Below are positions 47,800 through 60,522 of a DNA stretch of 64,000 nt, piece after piece. The position numbers were made by a program, and so were the translations under genes. The notes under the pieces were generated by a model. It worked only from the letters and a program-made list of their open reading frames with translations, did not search any database and was not told where the DNA came from. The stretch is from the NCBI GenBank assembly GCA_034509755.1, contig JAVYJV010000037.1, positions 372,001 to 436,000 of the forward strand. The letters are read 5' to 3'. Source of the stretch: Anisodus tanguticus. Lineage: Eukaryota > Streptophyta > Magnoliopsida > Solanales > Solanaceae. The stretch's first letter is position 1. Each line of letters opens with the position of its first letter.

Positions 47800-48599
47800 T
47801 TTTATGCTTAATAAACAAAATTTTTTAAATTAAAAAACTAAAATAAATTTTAAACATTTTCTAATACTTTAATTAAATTAAAAACCTAATAAACAAATTT
47901 AATTTTTTGTAAAAAGAAAAAAAAATTTTAGAAAACTGAATGTTTTTCTATTTTAAAACAATAAAGAAAACAATGTTTCATTGCATCCACTTTCACATAA
48001 ATTAAAATAATAAATAAAAACTATACAAAGATAAAATTCTAATACACTTTTAATTAAAAATAATAAATTTTCAAAAATATATCAACATATTTAAGATTAA
48101 TTCATAAGCTACTCAAGTTCTTTAAAATTTCAAATTATAATTTTGGGAATAAAATTTTTTTTTTTTTAAATCGAATTATAGTTAACAAATCAAAGCTAAA
48201 AATTTTTAAAACTAAACAGATAAAAATTTCCAAAAGATATTTTATTTATTTAAATTTTTAAAATAGATAATAAATTTTTTAAACTTTTAATATTCTTTTA
48301 AATAAAAAAGATGAAAAAGTTCATTTTATAGGAAATATTTTTTTATACGAACAGTTCAACTAAAATCATGATAATCGAGTATGAATAAATATTTTATTTA
48401 TTTCACTTGTTTAAAGAAACCAGTTCATTGTTTTTGTTTAAAATTTTTTTTCAAAATTAAAAAAAATTAATTATAATTTCAGTATTTCAAGTTTTTCTAT
48501 TTTAAAATTTTTATAAATTTCATATTTTTAATTTTTTTTATTTTACAATCTTTTTCTATTTTAATTTTCTTTTTTTAATTTTCTTTTTTTATTTTCTTT

Positions 48600-48745
48600 T
48601 TTTAATTTTTTTCTAAACTTTTTTTTCTAAACTTTTTTTTCTAAACTTTTTTTCTTTATTTTAGTTTTCTAATCATAAGATTTTCTAATTTTAAGATTTT
48701 CTAATTTCAAGATTTTCTAATTTCAAGATTTTCTAATTTCAAACT
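48600..48745. repeat. 15-16 bp tandem repeats
   Basis: First, three copies of TTTTTTCTAAACTTT-like units lie at about 48605-48655. Then about five copies of a 16 bp unit, AAGATTTTCTAATTTC, run from 48661 to 48740. The last copies are nearly identical, so this array is fairly young. Confidence 0.75.
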
Positions 48746-49559
48746 ATTTCTCTATTCATAATACTTTATCAATCTTAAAATATGTTTTAACAAGTTAATA
48801 CTACTTTATTAGATAAATTGAATGAAAAATACACTAATAAAATAAATTATTCTAAGATGTTTTCAATTTTATTATTTCATTTTTATTAAACTTATAAATA
48901 CTCCTTTAATATTTGGTTGAAACAAAAACAAAAAAATTAATTAGATAAAAGATTCACTGTTTAAACAAAAAAATTTAATAACTAATCACTTTGATTGAAA
49001 ATTTTTTTTATAAAATTTGATAGTTTTTACTAATTAAATTTTTTTTTCGCAATTCTGTTCAAAAATTGCGTTCAAACTGTTGTGTATTCAAAATAAAAGA
49101 AAATAATTTTCAATTTTAAGTTTAAAAAGGACAGCCTTAATCCTTTTAAACATATTTAATTTCTCATCATTTACAAATAAAACTTCTTTTTAAAAAAGGT
49201 TTGGTAAAACAATTATTTTACGAAAAAAAGCTTGTTTGTGGTCGAGGTTTGTTTTATCAACATAATTAGTAATTTTGGACAAATATAACAAGTTTTTTTT
49301 TACATTCTTAATCATTAGTTTTCATTAATTAATTTTTTTTATCAAAAAAAAAACTCCATTCAACAGATTTATGATAAATAGAATTGACATTTTAATTTTT
49401 TTTTTTTTGAAACTTTAAATCTTGTTTTTAGACTAAAATTGTACCGATCCTAAAAAATTTACCTTAAAAATTTCATTAAACAAAAGTTCATTTAAATTCA
49501 ATAAAACTTCAAACTAAAAAGCTTTTCATTTATTTAAAAAGTTTATTGATTCCTCACTG

Positions 49560-49745
49560 AAATGTTTCTTTTAAATTTTAAGCTAAAAAGCTTCTTTAAA
49601 ACATCTAATCAAAATATCTTTTTTTGAAAATTTTTAATCAAAATAGCTTCTTAAAAATTAGTAATCAAAATAGCTTCTTTGAAAATTAGTGATCAAAAAA
49701 GCTTCTTTAAAACTTTTTGATCAAATATCTTTTTAACAACTTAAA
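49560..49745. repeat. About 27 bp degenerate tandem repeat
   Basis: Five to six copies of a unit around AATCAAAATAGCTTCTTAAA followed by AATTAGT. The AGCTTCTTT core is kept while the linkers vary. Confidence 0.7.
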
Positions 49746-50134
49746 ACCAAAAAAAGAAATTTCAAATTAAAATCAAATCAAAAAACATATCTAATCTGAA
49801 TATTTTTATTTAATAACTGAATAACATTTAAAATACACCTTTTTTATAAAATTATCAAATTAAAATTTTTAATTCAAAAAACATCTTTTTTTATAATGCA
49901 ACTTTTAAATAGAGTTCATATAAATTTAACAAAATTTATCTTTTTATTTTAAATAAAATTTCAACAGATTTCATCTTTTAAATAGAATTCATTTTTTAAA
50001 TGTTTTCAAAAATATTCACGTTTAAGTTGTATCAAATTAGAATTGTTATTTAAACAAAATTGAATTTGTTGATATAAACTTATATATATAACAAAGAAAT
50101 GTTTATTTATAAAAATATATGTTCACATGAATAT

Positions 50135-50390
50135 ATTTTGATATAAAATTGATTTGAATATTTTGATACGAATTTGGTTTGAATATTTTTATACGAATTT
50201 GGTATGAATATTTTGATACGAAAATCATTTTATATATTTTGATACAAAAATCATCTTGTATGTCTTTACATGAAAATCATTTTATATATTTTGATACGAA
50301 CTTGATTTAAACATTTTGATACGAATTTGATTTAAACATTTTGATACAAATTTGATTTGAATATTTTGAATCAAATTAAATCAAATCATA
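50135..50390. repeat. 25-26 bp tandem repeat, about ten copies
   Basis: The unit is built on ATATTTTGATACGAATTTG and is repeated with period 25 or 26 across about 250 bp. Two sub-variants are interleaved, ending in ATTTGGT/ATTTGAT or in AAATCATT. The GATACGA core carries the only CG of the unit and persists in most copies. Confidence 0.8.
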
Positions 50391-50428
50391 TTTTAAATTA
50401 AATACAAACAAAATTGACCTTTAAAATT

Positions 50429-50517
50429 AAAATTGATTATCAAATTAAACAAAATTGATCATCAAACTAAACAAAATTGATCATCAAACTAAACAAAATT
50501 GATCATCAAATTAAATA
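50429..50517. repeat. 22 bp tandem repeat, four copies
   Basis: Copies start at about 50429, 50451, 50473 and 50495. The unit is AAAATTGATCATCAAACTAA plus AC. The two central copies are identical. Each holds the dyad TTGAT-C-ATCAA. Confidence 0.85.
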
Positions 50518-51691
50518 ATTTTATATTAAAAAGTAATTGATCTTCAAATTGTATGAATGTTTGAATCGTATAATTCTTCATTTTATAAAAAAAAAGTTTA
50601 CTTTTCAAAAACTATTTAAAGTGTCATAGATATTTAAAAAAAATTTAATTTTCAAATAAATTATCTCTTATAAAAATTCTATTTTATTGATAATTATTTT
50701 TAAATAATATATTAGTCATATTTTATGTATTTAATAGATAAAATTTAAGTTATTTAATTTTATAGCGTAAAATATTTAAAATTTTAATAAATACCTAGAG
50801 AAAACGATTAAAAAAACTCCCCATTAATTTTTAATGATTTTGTTGAAAAATTTTCAATTTTTTAAAACGGAAATTAATATTTTGAAATAAAAAATAATCT
50901 TAATTAATTAAAAACTGAAAAATTTTTTAATTAGTTTCAAAAAAAGTGAATTAAATTAACTTTTTTCTCTTAGGCGGATTTTCTAAAAAAAGAAATTTTT
51001 CATTTCTCTCAATAAAACTATAACATTGTAAAAGTATTTCAAACTGACTATTTCAATTAAAAATCTATTAGCAAGTAAATGAGTTAAAAGAAATTTATTT
51101 GCTTAAAAATTTACTAATGAATCATTTAATTAGTATTAAGAAATTTTCTTTCAAATTGGCTATTATATAATTGAAATAATCTATTGACTAATCTTAATTT
51201 TATTTTATTCTTATTTTTACGCTTTAGATTTTCTATTTTGAAAGCATTTTACAAAAAATTGTTTAGCTAATATTGAAGTTCATTTTAAAAGTTTTATTCA
51301 ATTTTTAGAAAAGTTTAACTACTAAGTAACATATTCTTTTGAGTTGACTCGTTTAAATCCTTTTAACATTCATTAGAAAAATAAATAAAAATCAAATAAA
51401 AATTGATTTCCTTAAAATTATGACTTTAAAAAGTCTATAAAAATTTAATAGTTTTTATCAAAAATTATAAAACTCAATTCAATATTTTAACAATATGGAA
51501 TCTATATAAAGTTAATTAATTTAAATATTTATTAAAATTAATTGAAAAATGATCTAATAAAAACAAAGAAAAAAACTTTATTCAAATAAAAAGAAAAGAA
51601 AATTTAACTTTAAAAGAAGAAATAGTTTAATTTTAAAAGAAAAAAAAAAATTTAGTTTTTGTTACTATGAGTTGATTTATGCGACTCTAGT

Positions 51692-51787
51692 GATAGCCCT
51701 GTAAACTATGTTTACATAGGCCTATTAAAACAAGTTCTAAGGGGAACTTTATTAGTTAGTGAAGTTTAGAATTTCACTTAATTAAGT
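51692..51787. other. Cluster of palindromes and hairpins
   Basis: Five inverted elements lie within 96 bp. TGTAAAC-TAT-GTTTACA is at 51700-51716, extended by flanking ATAG/CTAT and CC/GG pairs into a 33-nt imperfect stem (51693-51725). ATAGGCCTAT is at 51716-51725. AAGTTC-TAAGGG-GAACTT is at 51732-51749. AGTGAA/TTCACT is at 51758-51778. ACTTAATTAAGT is at 51776-51787. The local G+C is higher than in the surrounding desert. It could be a structured non-coding RNA, a short foldback element or a regulatory site. None is proven. Confidence 0.45.
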
Positions 51788-52932
51788 TCTATTTATTCTT
51801 ATTAATTGTGTGTATAATTCTTCAATGCAAGTACTTTAAAAGAAGAAAAAAAATTTAAAAAAGAAGGAAGCTTAACTTAGAAAAAAAATTGTAAATCTAA
51901 ATAGAAAAAAACTTAACGGAATTAGAAATAAAATTAAAAGAAAACTTCTAATGAAAACTAAACTAAAAATTTTTCTCTTTTGAATATTAAACTGGTAATG
52001 GTCTTTTATTATTGAATACTAATATAGATATTTTATTGATGAATATAAAATGATCTTTTTTTATTGTTTATTGGATTGTTAAAGATCTTGTGATTATAGT
52101 TTAAAATTGAACCTTTTTAGTTGAAAAGTGAATTAAAAATTCAAGAAATGAATACAATAATTGTGACCAATTATGGTAACAAGAAGAATTTTTTTAAAAA
52201 AAAGAAAATTTTTATAAAAAATTTAATAGTCTTAAAGATATAAAATGTTAGCAACAAGATTTTGTAAAAAAATATTGTAAACTAAAATTTTTTTCTAAAT
52301 AAGCATTTATTTTGTATTTAAATCTCTTTAAGTTATATTTGAGTTATAGTTTTATTTGAATTATAGTGTCAATTAAATTAATTTTTCATCTGATTTTAAG
52401 TTTCTTTAAATTATAGTTTTATATGAATTTTAGTTACTTTATTCTTTCATCTTAGTGTAACATTTAATTTAAATTAATATTTCATCTTCAAAAAGATTTA
52501 TCTTAGATTTTTTTAATTTATTTCTCAGTTTAACTTTACTTAGATTTTATCTTTTTCAAGTATTTCCTATGTAAACTTATAATCTATTTTTATTTAAATA
52601 AAAATATTAAAATTTAGTCTTGAATTTCCTCATTTAACTATATCAATAGAAATTTATTACAATAAGACTATTTGTCTAGTTTATCTTTTGAATTTTTGAA
52701 TTATAAGATTTTTATAATGCATTTCAATTGAAGAATTTTAATAAAAATTTTCTTCTTAATTGTGCAACAAGCTTTTGAACTTGAAAATATTTTTATTTGA
52801 TTTTGAACTTTACCTTATTGAAATCCAGTTTTTTTAAACCCTTATATCAATACTTCACGTTTATTTTTGTAACTGTTTAAAGTAATTAAATTTTATGCTA
52901 CTAAATTAAAAAAAAATAACCTGTTAATAAGG

Positions 52933-53088
52933 TTTTTTCTTTTTTCTTTTTTCTTTTTTCTTTTTTCTTTTTTCTTTTTTCTTTTTCTTTTTTTTTTTCT
53001 TTTTTCTTTTTTCTTTTTTCTTTTTTCTTTTTTCTTTTTTCTTTTTTCTTTTTTCTTTTTTCTTTTTTCTTTTTTCTTTTTTCTTTTT
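52933..53088 (+). repeat. (TTTTTTC)n heptanucleotide microsatellite
   Basis: About 22 copies of the 7-bp unit CTTTTTT, almost perfect, with one irregular patch near 52985-53000. The + strand is pure pyrimidine over about 155 bp. It is the least decayed array in the window. Confidence 0.95.
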
Positions 53089-53834
53089 ATTTAAGAGAGA
53101 ATTAAAAAGAAATTGATATAAGTCACTAATAAATATTAAAAAAAATAATTAAAGTTAGGATTTAAAAAAAATTTTCATTTATAATCAAAATTTGAAATTA
53201 TTTTTGTAACAAATTTCTCTTTTTTTTTAAAAAAGGAAATTTTTTTACTCTCAATTAAGCACAAAAATTTTAAATTATTGAAGCCATGAAAATTTATTGT
53301 AGCTATGAATTAAATTTTAAATTAAAAAGCAGTTTGAAAACAATAAAATTTTATTTTTAAATATTTTTATTAATAAAAAAAGACCTTTAAAAAATTTGAA
53401 GGTTTTTCTTTAAAAAAAATTAACATCTAGATTAATATTTAATTTTTGATATGCTTACAGTCAATAGATAAACCTTAAAAAAAAAATCAAAAAAAATTTT
53501 ATAGAGATTAAAATTTTTCTTTTTTTGAATTAGTTTTGACTTATTTCTTCACTGGTTATAAAGTAATTTAAGTGAAATATTTTTTTTATTGTACATAAAA
53601 TTTTATTTTAAATTAATCTTTAGTGTATTTTTAGAATTAATTTTATTTTATTACTTTTTTCTATTTGTTTTTCAAATGATGAAATAAGTCTTATTTAAAA
53701 ATTGAGATTTTAATAAAGAACAAGATTAAGTTTTATAATTAAGTTTTTCTTCTCACAATGTTAATATTTTGAACAATTTTTCTCAAATTTTACAAATTAA
53801 ACTAATTTTCTAAAATCTATTCATTATTTGTGCA

Positions 53835-53965
53835 ACTTGTTTAGTAATATTAAAGAATTTGTTTACCATTATTAAAGAATTTGTTTAGTCTTATTAGTAT
53901 ATTTGTTTAGAGTTTTTAGTTAATTTGTCTAGTATTATTAGGTCATCTATTATTGTGTCTTGTAT
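53835..53965. repeat. About 25 bp degenerate tandem repeat
   Basis: Five to six imperfect copies containing TTTGTTTAGT and ATTATTAAAGAATT words. Strongly diverged. Confidence 0.55.
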
Positions 53966-55499
53966 TATTCAAAAAATTTCTATTGTTAACATTTTCTTAT
54001 GTTATTAGTTTCAATAAGCTTAAAAAATTAATTTGATTAGAATTGAAAAAAAAATTTCTTAAAAATGAGTTAGAATTTACAATACAATTAGTCTACATTT
54101 TATTCAATTTTTTTAATATTTTTATGTAAAGGCGTTTTCATATTAATTTGTTGTTCATTCATATATTAATTTGTTTACCTATAGTATATTAAAATGTAAA
54201 ACAATTTTGTAACAAACTATAAAGATAAAAAAATTTTAGAAAACTAAAGAATTTAAAATTTGCCATATTCAATTGTTTAGATTTATTAGTAAAATTATCT
54301 AACATTATAAGTAAATTTATTAAGCGTTTATATATAATATTGTTTACTATCATTAAAATTGTAAACCATTTTAAGCATATTGTTTTAATCAAAATATCTA
54401 ATGTTTTTACAATATTAATTTACATAGAGATAATATAATGAAAATAAAAGAGAATATTTAAAATAAGCCTTATAAAGTTTCACTTTTTGACTTACACAAT
54501 CAAACAGATGTTAGTTCAATAAAAAAACAAGTTTTTAAGGATTATAAAGCCGATTAAAATTGGAAAAAATATAAACAAAGAATTTTTTTTTATATAAAAT
54601 GAAGAAACAGATTTTTATAAATAAAAACAAAAAAATTGTAAATGTGTTTTTAATGAATATTTAAAAGAAAAAATTCTCAATACTTTTATTAGAATTTTTT
54701 TCTTTCATATTTTATTATTTAACTTGACAACCTTTTTAATATAAAAAAATTTCAATAAAAATGAATTTTTCTAATTTTAATGAGTTTTAAAAACTTTTTT
54801 TAAGATTAAAATATTTTTAAACTTATAAGATAAGATAAAATTTGCTGATCATAATTTTTGTTATAAATATTTTAGAAAAAGTCAATTAAAGTAAATTTAT
54901 AAAAACATAGAAAAAGTTTTTAAGGAGATTATGTCAAATCAAAAAGACTATCAAAATTAAGAAAATTTTTTTTTTGTTTTCTTTTTTAATGAAAATTAAA
55001 AAGTCTATATATTTTAAAATAAAAACATTTCAATCAAATTTTTAGAGTTTTGATAAATCAAATCTTTATTAGCTTTTATAATTTTTACCTAAAAAAGGTT
55101 TATTGACATTTGAAATTAGGAAGACTAAGAATTATGATTGATGAATTTTTAATTAAAATTGTTTTCTTTTTAATTTTAAGAAAACATACCCTTAAACTAT
55201 TTAGCTGTAAGACATTTTAAATTGTGATGTTTAACTTAATATTTTGTTGAAAAAAGTTTTCTTAATTTTTTTTTTATTAAAAAGTTACAAAACGCTTTAT
55301 TTTCTTTTTGTTTATTTCTTAAAACTGATTGACATTTAATTTAAGTGACCTTAACTAATTAATTTTCTAAAGAAGCCATTTTAGAAAATTATGCATAGAA
55401 AAAACTAATTTCTATTAATTTTCAAGTTGATGTTTATGAAATGACATCTTTAGCTTTTATAATACATTTAAATTTATTTTTTGATTAATTTTGATAATA

Positions 55500-55670
55500 T
55501 GAGAAGGAATTAAAAAAAATAAGAAACAGAAAGAAAAAAAAAATAAGAAACAAAAAGAAAAAAAAAACAAAATTATAAAAAAAAAGAAAAAAAAAATCAA
55601 AAAAAGAAATCAAAAAATTCAAGACAAAACAAAACGTGGATTCAAAAAAAAAAAGAAGAAAATAGAAATA
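55500..55670 (+). repeat. A-rich polypurine block
   Basis: The + strand is nearly all A with scattered G and C. It includes two copies of AATAAGAAACAGAAAGAAAA-like sequence about 32 bp apart. Low-complexity DNA. Confidence 0.7.
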
Positions 55671-57395
55671 ATTTCTTAATCATTAAGTTCACTTCAATTT
55701 TTGTTTATACTAAAGTAAGTTTTAATTGATTTTTGTCTATTTTTTTTTATAAAAGAATCTCTTTAATAATCTAAAACTAATAATACCCTTGAGCATAAAT
55801 ATTCTTTTCTAGTTTTAATTATCTCTTAAATTAAATCATTCTTGTAAATAATCTTTGATGAAAATAATCATTTAAGATTTTAAATTAAGATCTTAAATGA
55901 AAATAATTTTAAATAAAAAATTTGGCATTTTGTACAAAACTTTTAATTATACATTTTTTATATAAAAATTAATTAGAATCTTTTAATCTGATTACTTTTT
56001 GTTTTTTTTTTAAAAAGAATAACTGTTTTAAACTAGAGCAAAATTATTTTTTATAAGAAGAAAAAGTCTTTGTATTTTCAATTAGCTATTCAAAATTGTT
56101 AAATAATTACACAGTTTTTTTTTGCTTAAAATATTCAAACCTCAATTTAGAAGATAAATTTTTTTTTATTTTCAAAATTAATATGCATAATATTCTCATT
56201 TTCATAAATTATAACTAAAGTTATCATTTGAATTTAAAATTTTTTTTATTTAAATTTAATTTTATATGAAAATTTTTGTTTAAACAAAATATTCTCTTAA
56301 GTAAAATCCATATTAACAAAGAATACTTTAATGTATTTAAGTTAAATTTATTTAGATCAAATGAGTTCAATAGAAAAATATTTAGATGTATAAATTTTAT
56401 TCAAAATTTATTTTGGTCAAAAAAGGTTTTAAATATTTTAATCGAATAAAATTAGAAATAATATTCGTAAACTTAAAAATCTATTTATTTGAAATTTTAT
56501 TTAAACAAAAAATATATTTTCATACAAAAATATTGAAATATAATACACTTAGAAAATTTTAGAAAAATTCATTTAGAAAAAATTTTATTTGGAAAAAAAT
56601 TTAGAAAAAAATTTCATTTAGAAAAAACTTGATTATAGTTAAATAGAAAAATATTTTTTAAATTTGATTTAATTATTCTATAATTTCAGATTTTTCTATC
56701 GATAAAACAGTTTTGATATAATTGAATTTACGAAATATTTTTCTATACAATTTAATCAAAATTTCTTTTTTAGCTAATTTTTGATAAAAAAAGATTTATT
56801 GTGACTTTTTGAATTTTTTATAGAAAAGAAATAAATTTTAAACTTTTTCTAAAATCCCATAGATAATTTCATGAGTTTATTAAAAACAATTTTTATAAAA
56901 AAAAAAATTTAATTTTTAAGTATTTTTCACAAATAAATCTTTAAATTCAACTGAAAAAGCAGATTTTTTTTTTACTATTTTTATGCTCAATTAAAAGCTA
57001 AATGTTTTAAAAAAATCTTTTATAATCATAGAATTTTGTTTTAAAAACAAACAAAAAAAATTAGAAAAGAACATTCGATTTTCTATAAATTTTATATTCA
57101 GCTTATGTCAACTATTATCAACAATTGTATTGTTGAACTTAAGTTTTAAATTTCATAATTAATTTAGTTTTATTAAGCTTTTTAGATAATAAACTTTAAT
57201 GTTTTTCTTCAAGTGAATTTTTTTCTTTTAATTCAATCTTAATTTTTTGTCTAACATTATATAATTTTTTCTCAATTTTAATTCATTTGTCTATAAGCTT
57301 TTTCATTTAATTTTTACTGATAGCTATTCATTAGTTTTAGAACTTTTGTTTTTACTAAAATTTTTACTTCTCTAAATTTAATATCAAATTTTTTT

Positions 57396-57450
57396 CTAAA
57401 ATTATTTTCTAAATTTATTTTCTAAATTTATTTTCTAAATTTATTTTCTT
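57396..57450. repeat. 14 bp tandem repeat
   Basis: Three to four nearly identical copies of TTATTTTCTAAATT. Confidence 0.8.
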
Positions 57451-58719
57451 TCAAAGTTTTTCAAATTTTAAAGATTATTTATTGCTTAAGACTTATTAGA
57501 ATTTTAAAATCTTCTTAGGTTTTCTGAGACTTTAAATTTTTAAAGTATTTTGATTTTTAAAATTTTATTCTTCAACTCTTTTCGTTAAGTTTCTGATTTT
57601 ATAACTGACTTTATATGACTTTAAACTTTTTTAATTTTTTACAATTTTTTTCTTAAAACTTAATTTTTATCTCATTCTATTCTTAATCACTTCAGAAATT
57701 TTAATTATTCGATTAGTCTATGAAGTTTTTGTTGAATTTTTAATTACACATTTTTTAAGAAGATTTTTTTAAAAAGAAATTTAATTTAAAAAAGTTTATT
57801 AAAATCTAACATAATTAAAAGGATTAAATTCTTTGGAAAAAAATTATTTTTTTTAAATTTTGAGAAAACATAACACCTTTTAAGATATGAAATTGTTCAA
57901 CTGTAAGTAATATTTTTTTCTTAATTATAATAAACTTATAGTGCTAAATAAAACTCACTTAACAGTTTCATCTAAAGACTTCTTTTTTATAAGATTAAGT
58001 ATCTAAGAATTGATTTTTAGCAAACTTTTTTTTTTGCAATGAGTATTTGCAGGATTTTAAGCATTAATTCTTAAAACTTACTTTATTTTCAATTCATGTA
58101 ACATCTAACAAAATTTTATCTTAAACAGCGTCAATTTTTATAATTTCCGGTTCACTTTTTTCACGAAACTATTTTTTTAGTAATAGTAGTTTGTAATCAA
58201 AAATTGAGCTAAAAAATTATAAAGTACCATTAAAATTTTATTTCCATTTATGTTTTAGTAAAGATAATTGCGTTAAAAAATTGATTTTTATCAGATTGTT
58301 ACAATTATTTTTTTTTTAGTTGATCTAAGATAAAAATGTTCTCTGTTCAAAAAGATTTATTTTAAAATTTTTGGAGCTTATGTTTTTTGATACATTAGAA
58401 GTTGGGAAATTTTTCTTATGTTTTATTGAAATTAAATTTTATTAAATAAAATATTCAATTTAGAAAAAAAGTTTTTTTAAAGTTTTACGAAATTGAAAAA
58501 AAGCATTAAAATGGTTTTAAATTAAAAATCAGTTCAAATTAATGGTGTCTATAAAAAAATAATTAATCATAAAACTTTATTTATCTTTAATTACAGAAAA
58601 AAAAATGTTGATTAATTAATCAAGTTTACTAAAAATTTAAAAAGAAGATACATCCTTCTTTAAATGATGGCAAAAAAAGGTTTACTTATATTGGAGTTTA
58701 TTTTAGAAAAAATAAAGGT

Positions 58720-59150
58720 TTAACTATTAAATCAAAAATTTTCTTTAATCAAATAGCCAATCAAAAAATATTAACAGAATAATGGACCAAAAGATAGTTT
58801 TTGTTAATAAAATAATCAAGCTAAAAGTTTAGTTGTTAGAATAACTAAGGAATAAGTCTCATTAATAAAATAACTAAGAAATAAGTTTCATTAATAGAAT
58901 AACTGAGAAATAAGTTTTAAAAAGAAAATAACCAACCCTAGATACTAGTTTATATTAATAGAATAGTTAGCCAAAAAATTTCATTAAGAAAATAGTTTTA
59001 ACTAAAAAAGTTATGTTAACAAAATAACTAACCATGAAAAAAATTGTTAAAAGAATAACCAGCTAAAAAAGATTTGTTAATAAAATAGCCATTTAAAAAA
59101 AAAGATTTGTTCACAAAATTATAAATCAAAAAAGCAAATTTTGTTGACCA
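58720..59150. repeat. About 29-33 bp degenerate tandem repeat, about 12 copies
   Basis: The unit is approximately TTAATAAAATAACTAACTAA followed by an A-rich stretch and GTTT(C/G). The copies at 58858-58915 are the closest match to each other, with a period of 29. The outer copies have drifted in length and sequence. Confidence 0.7.
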
Positions 59151-60520
59151 AGTAATCAAAAAAAAAGATTGTATTCATCAAAAAAAAACTACAAGAAAAA
59201 AATTGTTCTAATAAGTTGAAAATAGTTTAAACTAAAATAAAAAACCTTAAAAAGAGTTTAAGCTAAAAGTTTCTTTTTTAAAAATATGAAAGACGTCTTA
59301 AAAAGTTTTAATGAAAACACGAAAAGATCTAAAAGAGTTTTTTTATAAAAATATGAAAGAGTTTTTTTTGGAAGTATGAAAGAGTTTTTAGAGAGAGAGA
59401 TATAAAAAAAACTTAAAATGAAAATAAAAGATGAAAATTTTTCAAAAACTAAAGATTTAAAAGAATTTTTAGAGAATGAAAAAAGTTTTTATTAAAAAAA
59501 AAAACTTTAAAAGTTTCAACATAAGAAATCAAAGTTTTTTTTATTGAAATAACCTATTTAATAGAAATTTTATAAAAACAAAAAGAATTTATAAGAAAAA
59601 ATCTTCTTAAAACATAATTTTGAGTAATTATTCTCTTGAAAAACAGTAAAAGTTCTAAGAAAAATATTTATCAATTTTATTGATAAAAAATTTTTGACAG
59701 CTATATCATTCTAATGATACTGTATGATACAAACCTTTGAAAATTTCGATAAAAAAATCAACTAAAATCAAATTAAGTTTTAATAAAACTATTAATTTAA
59801 ATTAAAAACTAATTAAGTTTTGATTTAGTTTTGAGAAGCAAAATTTTTAAATTAAAAACTCTGGAAATTTAAAGTAAAAATTAGAAAATTGGAAATTTTT
59901 AAATCAAAATTTAAAACCTTAGAGTTTATATCTAAATTATTCTTTTTAAAAGAAAAAAAATTGTGAAACTTGAAAAAAATACTAAATAAAAATATGAGAT
60001 CATTAAAATAGATTAACAATAAAAAAAAGTTTATCATAAAAGTTCCAACAAAGACTTAGGCTAATTTTAAAATGGATTTTTGTTATATTTGAGCTAACAA
60101 ACTTTTGTTTAAAATCTTTTTAAAAATTAATTCTTTGATGATAAAATTTGAACTTGTTTTAAGTAATTTAAAGTTTTTATTGAATTCATGAACTTTGATT
60201 TTAAAACATATGGATTTTATAATAGTTTATGAACATTAGAAAGCTTTATCAGTTTCAATAAAAAAAGTTTTTAACAAAAAAAAATCTTTTTACATTTTAG
60301 GCTTCAAAATTTTTAATAAGATTGAAAATATTTAACTTTTTATCTTTTGGTTACTTTTAAACTGACCCTGAAAAAAAAGTTTGAAAAAAACACTCAAAAA
60401 CATATTTTAAATAAAAATCTAATTTATTATGAGTGATTGAAAGCTATTAAAAAAACACCTTTTTTGAAACAAAACTCTTGCATATTAATTTATTGGACTT
60501 GTAACAAAATACTTGAAAGA
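59151..60520. other. Gene desert, A-rich block
   Basis: No gene was seen. Loose repeats of AAATATGAAAGAGTTTTT-like sequence occur at about 59285-59395, followed by a GAGAGAGAGA run. The minus-strand frame near 59.85-60.04 kb is Phe/Leu/Asn-rich noise. Confidence 0.5.
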
Positions 60521-60522
60521 AA

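Larger units (their letters stand above)
47800..52932. other. Gene desert, left part
   Basis: No gene on either strand. The stretch contains a series of tandem repeats with unit lengths of 15-28 bp (listed separately) and a palindrome cluster at 51692-51787. Between them is unstructured A+T-rich DNA. The PVF promoter should be within the first kilobase, but no element is recognisable. Confidence 0.6.
53089..58719. other. Gene desert, middle part
   Basis: No gene was seen. Repeats recognised: a degenerate unit of about 25 bp with TTTGTTTAGTATTATTAAAGA (53835-53965), an A-rich purine block (55500-55670) and a 14 bp unit (57396-57450). Strand composition flips between T-rich and A-rich blocks several hundred bases long. 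Confidence 0.55.

Noticed and set aside
50429..50517. Regular 22-23 bp repeats (also 63385-63533) considered as a CRISPR array
   Set aside because: Head-to-tail repeats with no spacers, in eukaryotic DNA with spliced genes; these are minisatellites.
54189..54392. Short minus-strand frames in the desert (also 59852-60037 and 61795-61980)
   Set aside because: Random-length frames in A+T DNA with hydrophobic/Lys noise composition.
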